NCBI GenBank assembly: GCA_964574325.1 | Contig: CAZNMY010000004.1 | Coordinates: forward strand, 58,580-122,579 | Origin: CAMDPA01 sp964574325 | GTDB taxonomy: Bacteria > Pseudomonadota > Alphaproteobacteria > Rhizobiales > Hyphomicrobiaceae | Direction of reading: 5' to 3' | DNA length: 64,000 bases | Shown: positions 1 through 8,375 of the stretch, one piece after another | How the letters are laid out: each line of letters begins with the position of its first letter | How positions within the stretch are numbered: position 1 is the first letter of the stretch | Notes under the pieces: generated by a model | Told to the model about the DNA's origin: nothing | What the model saw: only the letters and a program-made list of their open reading frames with translations | Database searches by the model: none | Position numbers and translations under genes: made by a program

Positions 1-218
1 CTCTGGTCGAGGTGCATGCGAGGCTTCAGTCGGCTTTGGGGCGGCAGGTTCCCATAACGGAACTGTTCGCCCATCCGACCATAGCCGGGCTTGCTTCGGC
101 GTTGTCGAGGCCAGAAATGCCCGCGGGCACGGCTGCCGACGCAGCAGCCGAGCGTGCCGGGCGGCAGAAGGCTGCTCTCGCGCGACTGCGAGGAGGTCGG
201 ACATCGACCAAGGGTTGA
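1..218 (+). CDS. C-terminal end of an upstream PKS/NRPS megasynthase (5' partial)
   Basis: The reading frame is open from the left edge and ends at a TGA at 216-218. The visible 70 or so residues match the last helices of a phosphopantetheine carrier domain: a LVEVHARLQ helix, then the VPITELFAHPTIAGLASAL segment typical of ACP/PCP helices III-IV. A basic, alanine-rich tail follows, of the kind seen at the ends of modular synthases. The serine that carries the prosthetic arm lies outside the window. Only 42 bases separate it from the next megasynthase, so the two probably act in sequence. Whether the full protein ends in a PKS or an NRPS module cannot be decided here. Confidence 0.8.
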   Translation, partial: LVEVHARLQSALGRQVPITELFAHPTIAGLASALSRPEMPAGTAADAAAERAGRQKAALARLRGGRTSTKG

Positions 219-260
219 TCGTCTGCCGGTCAGGTAGCTCGAGTAGAGCAGCGTAAAGCA

Positions 261-3200
261 ATGTCGGAAAATCGAAACGAAAGACTAGCCGACGCCATCG
301 CCATTGTGGGCGTTGCGGGCAGATATCCCGGTGCTCGCGATATCGCCGGGTTCTGGCGCAATATCTGTGGAGGTCGAGATGCGATCTCCCACTTCAATCT
401 CGACGAACTCGAGGACGCGGTGACCGCCGAGGACCGCGCCTCGCCCGGCTACGTACCAGCGCGTTCCATTTTGGATGACGTCGAGCGTTTCGATGCTGCC
501 TTCTTCGGGATGAAGCCTCGCGAAGCCGAGCTCACCGATCCCCAGCAGCGCGTCTTTCTGGAGATCTGCTGGGAAGCTTTCGAGGACGCAGGCTACACGC
601 CCGCCGGCAACCCCTTGGTAGGCGTGTTCGCGGGCGCGTCTCTCAACACGTATTTTCTCCGCCATGTGCTGCAGAATCGTGCCGCGGTCGACGATTTCAC
701 CAGCCAGTTCCAGGTCGGTCGCTATTCCGAGCTGCTCGGGGCCCTCAACGATTTCGTCTCGACGCGCGTTTCCTACAAGCTCGGGCTCACCGGTCCCAGT
801 CTGACGGTCGCGACCGCATGTTCGACGTCGCTCACGGCCGTCACGCTGGCCTGCCAGAGTCTGCTCATGCAGCAGTGCGACATGGCGCTTGCAGGCGGCG
901 TTTCCATCACGTTTCCCCAGCGCCGCGGCTACATCTATTCGGACGGAGGCATGGCCGCGCCGGACGGCGTCTGCCGGCCGTTCGACAAGGACGCCGCCGG
1001 CACCGTGTTCGGTCATGGCGCGGGCGTCGTTCTGTTGAAGCGCTACGAGGAAGCTGTCCGCGACCGCGACAACATCTATGCGGTGATCCTCGGCTACGGT
1101 GTGAACAACGATGGCTCCGGGAAGGTCGGCTTCACGGCGCCGAGCCGCGATGGCCAGTCGAATGCGATGGCCGCCGCCTACGCGATGGCCGATGTCGATC
1201 CCGCTACGATCGGCTATGTCGAAGCACACGGAACCGCAACGCCGCTCGGCGATCCGATCGAGGTCGCTGCACTGGCATCTCTGCTGGGGTCCGGCGGCCC
1301 CGGCGCCTTGCCGTGCCACCTGGGCTCGGTGAAAGGCAATGTCGGGCATCTCGATGCCGCAGCCGGCGTCACCGGTCTCATCAAGGCGGCTCTCGCTCTC
1401 CGGCACAAGCAGATCCCGCCGATCGCTCATTTTCGCCAACCGAACCCGCGCTTCGAGCTCGGCGGTACGCGCTTCGTGTTCGATGACCGGATTGCCGAGT
1501 GGGAAGCCTGCGAGGTTCCCCGTCGCGCCGCCGTGAACGCCTTGGGCGTCGGCGGAACCAATGTGCATGTCGTTCTCGAGGAAGCGCCGCCGACGGAGCG
1601 TGTGGCCGCGTTGCCTGTCGCCCGGCCGCCGCATCATGTCCTCCAGTTGAGCGCGCGCTCCCCGGAGGCGCTGGCGGCGACCGCCGAGAATCTAGCCACT
1701 GCGTTGTCGAAGCCGGCCGCTCCGGCCCTGCAGGATGTTTCGTTCACGCTGCAGCAGGGCCGCAGCCGTTTCACCCATCGCCTTGCGGTCGCTGCTGCGA
1801 CGCATGACGAAGCCGTCGTGGCGCTTCGGGCAGCGGCGGCGCGCGCTGCTGCGGCGTCCGCCGTCACGTCCAAGCCTCCCCGAACGGTGTTCATGTTCCC
1901 CGGTCAGGGGACGCAGCATCCCGGTATGGGGCGCGAACTCTATGACGGCGCGCCTGATTTCCGCGCCGACGTGGATCGCGGTTTGGAGGTTGCGAGCCGC
2001 TGCCTCGGCAGCGATCTGCGGCAGCACCTGTTCCCGGCGACACCAGGCCACGACCATGCCGAAGCGATCCGCTCGACCGTTCTGGCGCAGCCCGCGCTTT
2101 TCATCATCGAGCACGCCTTGGCCTCGGAGCTGATCCGTCTCGGCGTCACGCCTTCCGCCATGATCGGCCACAGCCTCGGAGAGTTCGTCGCTGCGACGCT
2201 GGCCGGAGTCATTTCCTACGACGACGCGTTGACGGCCGTTGCGAACCGAGCGCGGTTGATGTCGACGCTCCCCGGCGGGGCGATGCTCGCGGTTCGCCTC
2301 CCCGTCCGCGAGTTGGAACCCCTGTTGCCGCCCGGCACGGATATCGCTGCGATCAATGCGGAAAGCCTGTGCGTGGCTTCGGGCCCTGTCGAGGTCGTCG
2401 AGCAATTGGAGAAGATGCTGGCGGCCAGGGACATCGTGTGCCGCCGCCTCCATACATCGCATGCGTTCCATTCCGCGATGATGGACCCGGCCGTGCCGGA
2501 GCTGCAGCAGGTGATGCGCGAGGCGACGCTCTCCGCGCCGCGAATACCCATCGTATCGAGCGTGACCGGTACTTGGCTGACCACCGAGGAAGCGACGTCC
2601 GCCGACTACTGGGCGCACCACTGCCGCGCCACCGTGCGGTTCGCCGACGCGCTTGCGACGGTGACCGCCGAGGGCGGCGTATTGATCGAAGTGGGGCCCG
2701 GCGCGACGCTGACGTCACTCGCCCGCCAGGCGCTGTCTCGGCAGTCCAAGACCGCTCGTCCGGCATCGACCGTTGTGCAGACGCTGCCGGGTTACGACGA
2801 TCTCTCGGTTGATCCCCTCCTGGCAAACGCTCGCGCCGCGATCTGGCAATCGGGCATCGATGTCGCCTGTCATACCTTCGGCGCGGTCGATGCGGCTCGT
2901 GTCTCGCTGCCGACGTACCCGTACGAACGCAAGCGGTTCTTTCTCGACGTGGCGCCGGCAATCGCTCCGGCCGACGAGCCGGCCGAGCCTGGGGGGCAGC
3001 CGCCGAAGGCTGCCGCGTCCGGGGGCGATATCGGCGGAAGCGCGTCAGTTGCAGCAATAGGTAATCCGATGTCGGCAGAGACTTCCAGTGTCAGTTCCAT
3101 CTCCGACGGCTCCCGGCACCGCGAGAAAATCGCCGACGCCCTGATCGGGATCTTGACCGAAGTCTCCGGCGAGGACGTGTCGTCGGCGCCTCGCGGCGCG

Positions 3201-6200
3201 ACCTTCCTGGAACTCGGCTTCGACTCGCTGATGCTCGGCCAGATCGCGCAGCGTCTGAACAAAACCTATAAGACGTCGGTCACGTTCCGCAAGTTGATGA
3301 GCGCTTATTCCAGCATCGATGCGCTGGCGGACTTCCTCGTGACGAAAGTCGCGCCGGACCCGGCAGAAACCGGGCAGCCAGTCACCCTGGCCCCGGTGGC
3401 GCCGGCCGTTTCCGCCGGACCTGGTGGACAACCGTCGTTCTCGCCGATCTCCGCGCCCGCGCAAGTTCCGTCCGCGCAAGGCATGGAAGCGCTGTTCCGC
3501 GATCAGCTCGCAGCCATGCAGCAAGTCATCTCGAGCCAGCTCGCAGCGATTTCCGGCCGCTCGGTCACCGCTGCGGCGGCAGTCGCATCGTCGACGAGCG
3601 CCGTTACAGCCGACGCAGCGCCCGCACAGCCCGTTGCAAGCGCGGCGCCGCTCCCGGCCCGATCACCCGATCGATTCTCGACTTTCATCGTCAAGAGCAA
3701 CTCGGGCTCCGACGCACTGACTGCGCCGCAAAGCCGCTTCATCGACAATCTGTGCGCCCGCCTCGAAACGAAAATGCCGGGCTCCAAGGCTTATGCGCAG
3801 CGCTATCGAAAAGTGCTTGCCGATCCGCGCGCGGCTTCGGCGTTCGACCTGCGATGGAAAGAGCTCGTCTATCCGATCGTCTGTGACCGCGCGAAGGGCT
3901 CGCGCATCTGGGACATCGACGGCAACAGCTACGTCGATGTCGTCAACGGCTTCGGCCAGACCGCGTTTGGTCACAATCCGCCGTTCATCCAGGAAGCGCT
4001 CGCCCGCCAGATCGAGGACGGCTACCCGATCGGCCCGCAGGCCAGCCTCGCCGGTGAAGTCACCGAGATGATCTGCGAGATGACCGGCAACGAGCGGGCG
4101 ACGTTCTGCAATACCGGTTCGGAAGCGGTGATGGCCGCCATGCGTGTGGCGCGCGCCGTGACCGGGCGCGACAGGGTCGTCTTCTTCTCCGGCGCCTATC
4201 ACGGCCAGTTCGACGAGGTGCTCGCAAAGCAGGGCCGGCAGCGCAGCCTTCCTGTCGCTCCGGGAATTCCCGCGAGCAGTCTGGGGAACATCATCGTTCT
4301 CGACTATGGCGTACCAGAAAGCGTCGAATGGATCAGGGCCAACAGCGACGAGATCGCAGCGGTCATCGTCGAGCCCGTTCAGAGCCGGCGGCCATCGTTC
4401 AGGCCGCGCGACTTCCTGGTATCGCTGCGCGAGGTCACCGGGAACAGCGGTACGGCTCTCGTGTTCGACGAGGTCGTGACCGGCTTCCGCGTTCACGACG
4501 GTGGCATGCAGGCTGTGTACGACATACGCGCCGACATGGCGACCTACGGCAAGGTTCTCGGCGGCGGAATGCCGATCGGCGTACTCGCGGGTAAGGCGAG
4601 TTTCCTCGACGCACTCGATGGCGGCCAATGGCGGTTCGGCGACGACTCCGTACCCGAGGTCGCGCCGACGTTTTTCGCAGGAACCTTCGTCAGACATCCG
4701 CTGACCCTTGCAGCGACCCGCGCCGTGCTCGCCCATTTGCGTGCAGGCGGCCGCGCCGAACTCGACCAGCTCGGCCGTCGCACCGAAGCGCTGGCCGGCA
4801 GGATGAATGCGGATCTCGACAAGATCGGCATCAAGTCGCGCTTCGAGCAGTTCGCGAGCTGGATGTATTTCACGCCTGCGAAAGAAACGACGCTGGCCAG
4901 CTTGTTCTTCCCCCACGTTCGCCTCCTCGGCGTCCACGCGCAGGAAGGCTTCCCGTGGTTCATGACGACGGCCCATTCCGACGCCGACTTCGATCACATC
5001 GCCGACAGTGTCAGCCGCAGCGTGGAAGCCCTGGTCGACGCCGGCATCATGTCGGGCAAGTCCGTCGGCAAATCATTGCCCGCAACGCCTTCGCCGACAC
5101 CAGTATCGAATTCCGGTGCCGCATCACGGCCGAACGAAGCTCTCACCGCGCGCCCGAGCGCGCCGATGCGCGAGATCTATCTCGCCGCCCAGATGGGCGC
5201 GAAGGCCTCCTCGGCATTCAATGAGGGCCTCACACTCACCCTCGACGGTGACCTCGATGTCGCCGCCCTCGAGGCGAGTTGCAGCGATGTCGTCGCGCGC
5301 CATCCGGCCCTGCGGGCTGCGCTGGGCGCAACCGGCGAGACGGTGCGCATCAAGCCCGCCGCCGAGGCCGAATTCACGTGGAGCATGATCGACGCGTCAG
5401 CCGAAGCAGACCCGGATGCGCGTCTGGCCGAGGTTGTCGAACAGGATCAGGCTGCGGCATTCGACCTGGAAAACGGCCCGCTTCTCCGTATGCAGCTCGT
5501 CCGCCTCGCGCGCCGGCGACATGCCCTCGTCATCTGTGGCCATCACATCGTCTTCGACGGTTGGTCCGCAGGCGTATTGCTGCAAGAGCTCGCCGAGATC
5601 TACAACGCGCGCAGGGAGAGCCGGCCGCCGGCACTGCAGGCGCCTGCGCCGCTCGAACGTGCGCTCCGCGATATCGCCGGCCCAGGCTCGCCGACCGAGG
5701 AATATTGGCTCAGCCGTTTCAAGACGACGCCGGACCCGCTCGAGTTGCCGACCGACCGGCCGAGACCCGCCCGCAAGAGCTTCAACGGCTCAACGGTCTA
5801 TCACCACATCGACCGCTCCTTGCATGAGCGCATCAAGCGCTACAGCAAACGGTCCGGCGTGACGGCATTCGCAACGCTGCTGTCGAGCCTGCAGATCGTT
5901 CTGGCTCGTCTGACCGGACAGACCGACATCTGCATCGCGGTTCCCGTCGCCGGCCAGCAGATCGAGGATGCGGACGCTCTCGTCGGCCACCTCGTCAACT
6001 TCCTTCCGGTTCGCATCGAGGTCGAATATGACGCTGCACCGGAAGTGCACATTCGTCGCGTCCGCGATGCTCTCCTCGAAGCCTACGAGCACCAGGACTA
6101 TACGCTCGGCACGCTTGTCGAGCGGCTCGGCCTCCCGCGGCGATGGGATCGCACGCCGTTGGTGGATGCGCAGTTCAATCTGGAGAGCGAGGTCGCCGAT

Positions 6201-8375
6201 CCCGGATTCGCGGCCCTGACGTCCGCCATGCGCTCGAACCCGAAGAGCGCGGTCAACTTCGACCTGTTCTTCAATCTCGTCGAAACCTCCGATGGCATTC
6301 GTGCGGAGGTCGACTACGCCACGGACCTGTTCGACGAAGCGACGGTCGTCCGGTGGGTCGGGCATCTCGTGACGCTTCTCGACGGACTGACGCGTGACGA
6401 TGCAAAGTATGCATCGCTGTCGCGCTTGCCCGTTCTCACGGCGAGGGAGATCGCGTGGCTTCGCGACGAGGTGAACGACACCGCTCGTAGCTTTCCCTTC
6501 GACAAGACCGTCGGCGACCTGATCGCCGAGCGCGCTGCTGCAACTCCAGCCGCCACCGCGCTGGTGCACGCGGGACGCTCGACGACTTATGCCGAGCTCG
6601 AGCGGAGATCATCGGCAATCGCCCGGGAGTTGGCGGCGACGGTCTCGGCAAGCGCCTCTCGCATCGCGGTCGCCGTCGAGCGGTCTGGCGATCTCGTCGC
6701 CATCCTGTTGGGGATATGGAAGGCCGGCCACGTATTCGTGCCGCTCGATCCTTCACACCCTGTGGCACGGCTTGGCGAAACGATGCGGGTCGGCGAGGTT
6801 GCCGCGGTCATCTCGAGCGACAGAGGCATTCTCGATGCGGCGCCCGGGGGAGCTGCGCGGATCGAAAAAGGTCGGCTGCTCGCGGCTGCCGCGAAGCAGC
6901 CCGCATCCACCGCGAGCGACGCAGCGCGTGCAGCGAATGCCGAACAGGCCGCCTATGTTATTTTCACCTCGGGTTCGACGGGTACGCCGAAAGGCGTCGA
7001 GGTCGGCCATCGCGCACTCACGAATTTCATGACCTCGATGGCGCGTGAGCCGGGCATCACGGATCGCGACCGACTACTCGCCGTTACGACCGTCTGTTTC
7101 GACATTTCGATCCTCGAGCTGTTCTTGCCGTTGGTCGTCGGCGGCCGCGTGATCATCGCGGACCGCAGCCAGGTCGTCGACGGATTCGAACTCGTCGATC
7201 TGATCAAGGACAGCGGCGCGACCGTAATGCAAGCCACCCCGTCTCTCTGGCGAATGGTGCTGGAAGCCGGCTTCGTCCCCTCGATAGGGCTGCGCATGTT
7301 CGTCGGCGGCGAACCTCTGCCGAGGGATCTTGCGAACGATCTGCTTTCGGGCGGCGGCGAGCTCTGGAATCTCTACGGCCCGACCGAGACGACGATCTGG
7401 TCGGCCGTCGATCGCGTGCGGCGCGAGGGTGCGATTTCGATCGGACACCCGATTGCGAATACGTCCCTCATCGTTGTCGATGCCCACGGTACTCTCGCGC
7501 CGATCGGCGTCGCAGGCGAGTTGCTCATCGGCGGCAGCGGCCTCGCGAACGGCTATCTCGGTCGGCCGGATCTGACTGCGGCCGCCTATGTCGAGATGTC
7601 GATCGAAGGCGCGCCGGCCGCGCGTTACTATCGCACCGGCGACGTCGCCGTCCGCTGCCCCGACGGGCGTTTGTGCCTCAAAGGCCGCCGCGACCACCAG
7701 ATCAAGTTGCGTGGGTTCCGGATCGAATTGGAAGAGATCGAGACGGTTTTGCGCGAAGCCGAGGGCGTGGCTTTGGCCGCGGTCGGAGTTGTCGATGATG
7801 CGGCCGGAACGGAACGCTTGGCGGCATATGTCGTGCTCGAGCGCGATGCGGCGCCATCCGATGCGGACCTTTTGCGCCATGCCCGGGCGAAGTTGCCCGA
7901 CTATATGGTGCCGTCTCTGTGGCATCGTCTGCCGTCGATGCCGATGACGGCGAACGGTAAGCTCGATCGCAAGAAGCTGGCGTCGGTCGACGTTGCCGTT
8001 CCGGATCTGCCGGCCAGGCCCGGGCTGGAAGTGCCGGCGGTGGCGTCTCTGCCCGCGACCGCGGAGGCGAACCTCCCGACGCCGCTGCAACAAAAGCTCA
8101 CGGCCGCCTGGAAGTCGGTGCTGGGAGGCAGAGATCTGTCGCCGGATGACGACTTCTTCGCGCTCGGGATCGATTCGCTGCGCGTGTTCAGGGTCGTCGC
8201 CGAATTGCGCAGGGACGGGATCGCGGTGTCGGCGCAGCAGATCTTCGAGCATCCGACGATCGCGCGTCTTGCGGCCGCTGTTGCAAACGGACCTGGCGGC
8301 GATTCCAAGCCGGCGACGGCGCCCGACCTCTCGAGCTACAGCAGCGGAAAGCGCCGCTCGGGAAGGGCGCGATGA
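261..8375 (+). CDS. Hybrid PKS-NRPS: KS-AT-ACP-aminotransferase-C-A-PCP
   Basis: A 2704-aa assembly-line enzyme. The ketosynthase (about 12-435) has active-site C187 in TACSTS, H323 in EAHGTAT and H363 in GNVGH. The acyltransferase (about 542-850) has S638 in GHSLG and an HAFH motif at 734-737, typical of malonyl-CoA selection. The first carrier serine is S989. A class III PLP aminotransferase (about 1180-1590) has K1431 in TYGKVLGGG. The condensation domain (about 1635-2060) has HHIVFDG at 1761-1767. The adenylation domain (about 2085-2570) has FTSGSTGTPKG and K2567. My alignment to GrsA gives the pocket code D-I-L-Q-F-G-L-I-W-K, one residue from the standard glycine code. The last carrier serine is S2639. 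No ketoreductase or dehydratase is present, so the beta-keto group should be transaminated to a beta-amine, as in mycosubtilin MycA and microcystin McyE. The stop overlaps the next start (ATGA). Confidence 0.95.
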   Translation: MSENRNERLADAIAIVGVAGRYPGARDIAGFWRNICGGRDAISHFNLDELEDAVTAEDRASPGYVPARSILDDVERFDAAFFGMKPREAELTDPQQRVFLEICWEAFEDAGYTPAGNPLVGVFAGASLNTYFLRHVLQNRAAVDDFTSQFQVGRYSELLGALNDFVSTRVSYKLGLTGPSLTVATACSTSLTAVTLACQSLLMQQCDMALAGGVSITFPQRRGYIYSDGGMAAPDGVCRPFDKDAAGTVFGHGAGVVLLKRYEEAVRDRDNIYAVILGYGVNNDGSGKVGFTAPSRDGQSNAMAAAYAMADVDPATIGYVEAHGTATPLGDPIEVAALASLLGSGGPGALPCHLGSVKGNVGHLDAAAGVTGLIKAALALRHKQIPPIAHFRQPNPRFELGGTRFVFDDRIAEWEACEVPRRAAVNALGVGGTNVHVVLEEAPPTERVAALPVARPPHHVLQLSARSPEALAATAENLATALSKPAAPALQDVSFTLQQGRSRFTHRLAVAAATHDEAVVALRAAAARAAAASAVTSKPPRTVFMFPGQGTQHPGMGRELYDGAPDFRADVDRGLEVASRCLGSDLRQHLFPATPGHDHAEAIRSTVLAQPALFIIEHALASELIRLGVTPSAMIGHSLGEFVAATLAGVISYDDALTAVANRARLMSTLPGGAMLAVRLPVRELEPLLPPGTDIAAINAESLCVASGPVEVVEQLEKMLAARDIVCRRLHTSHAFHSAMMDPAVPELQQVMREATLSAPRIPIVSSVTGTWLTTEEATSADYWAHHCRATVRFADALATVTAEGGVLIEVGPGATLTSLARQALSRQSKTARPASTVVQTLPGYDDLSVDPLLANARAAIWQSGIDVACHTFGAVDAARVSLPTYPYERKRFFLDVAPAIAPADEPAEPGGQPPKAAASGGDIGGSASVAAIGNPMSAETSSVSSISDGSRHREKIADALIGILTEVSGEDVSSAPRGATFLELGFDSLMLGQIAQRLNKTYKTSVTFRKLMSAYSSIDALADFLVTKVAPDPAETGQPVTLAPVAPAVSAGPGGQPSFSPISAPAQVPSAQGMEALFRDQLAAMQQVISSQLAAISGRSVTAAAAVASSTSAVTADAAPAQPVASAAPLPARSPDRFSTFIVKSNSGSDALTAPQSRFIDNLCARLETKMPGSKAYAQRYRKVLADPRAASAFDLRWKELVYPIVCDRAKGSRIWDIDGNSYVDVVNGFGQTAFGHNPPFIQEALARQIEDGYPIGPQASLAGEVTEMICEMTGNERATFCNTGSEAVMAAMRVARAVTGRDRVVFFSGAYHGQFDEVLAKQGRQRSLPVAPGIPASSLGNIIVLDYGVPESVEWIRANSDEIAAVIVEPVQSRRPSFRPRDFLVSLREVTGNSGTALVFDEVVTGFRVHDGGMQAVYDIRADMATYGKVLGGGMPIGVLAGKASFLDALDGGQWRFGDDSVPEVAPTFFAGTFVRHPLTLAATRAVLAHLRAGGRAELDQLGRRTEALAGRMNADLDKIGIKSRFEQFASWMYFTPAKETTLASLFFPHVRLLGVHAQEGFPWFMTTAHSDADFDHIADSVSRSVEALVDAGIMSGKSVGKSLPATPSPTPVSNSGAASRPNEALTARPSAPMREIYLAAQMGAKASSAFNEGLTLTLDGDLDVAALEASCSDVVARHPALRAALGATGETVRIKPAAEAEFTWSMIDASAEADPDARLAEVVEQDQAAAFDLENGPLLRMQLVRLARRRHALVICGHHIVFDGWSAGVLLQELAEIYNARRESRPPALQAPAPLERALRDIAGPGSPTEEYWLSRFKTTPDPLELPTDRPRPARKSFNGSTVYHHIDRSLHERIKRYSKRSGVTAFATLLSSLQIVLARLTGQTDICIAVPVAGQQIEDADALVGHLVNFLPVRIEVEYDAAPEVHIRRVRDALLEAYEHQDYTLGTLVERLGLPRRWDRTPLVDAQFNLESEVADPGFAALTSAMRSNPKSAVNFDLFFNLVETSDGIRAEVDYATDLFDEATVVRWVGHLVTLLDGLTRDDAKYASLSRLPVLTAREIAWLRDEVNDTARSFPFDKTVGDLIAERAAATPAATALVHAGRSTTYAELERRSSAIARELAATVSASASRIAVAVERSGDLVAILLGIWKAGHVFVPLDPSHPVARLGETMRVGEVAAVISSDRGILDAAPGGAARIEKGRLLAAAAKQPASTASDAARAANAEQAAYVIFTSGSTGTPKGVEVGHRALTNFMTSMAREPGITDRDRLLAVTTVCFDISILELFLPLVVGGRVIIADRSQVVDGFELVDLIKDSGATVMQATPSLWRMVLEAGFVPSIGLRMFVGGEPLPRDLANDLLSGGGELWNLYGPTETTIWSAVDRVRREGAISIGHPIANTSLIVVDAHGTLAPIGVAGELLIGGSGLANGYLGRPDLTAAAYVEMSIEGAPAARYYRTGDVAVRCPDGRLCLKGRRDHQIKLRGFRIELEEIETVLREAEGVALAAVGVVDDAAGTERLAAYVVLERDAAPSDADLLRHARAKLPDYMVPSLWHRLPSMPMTANGKLDRKKLASVDVAVPDLPARPGLEVPAVASLPATAEANLPTPLQQKLTAAWKSVLGGRDLSPDDDFFALGIDSLRVFRVVAELRRDGIAVSAQQIFEHPTIARLAAAVANGPGGDSKPATAPDLSSYSSGKRRSGRAR

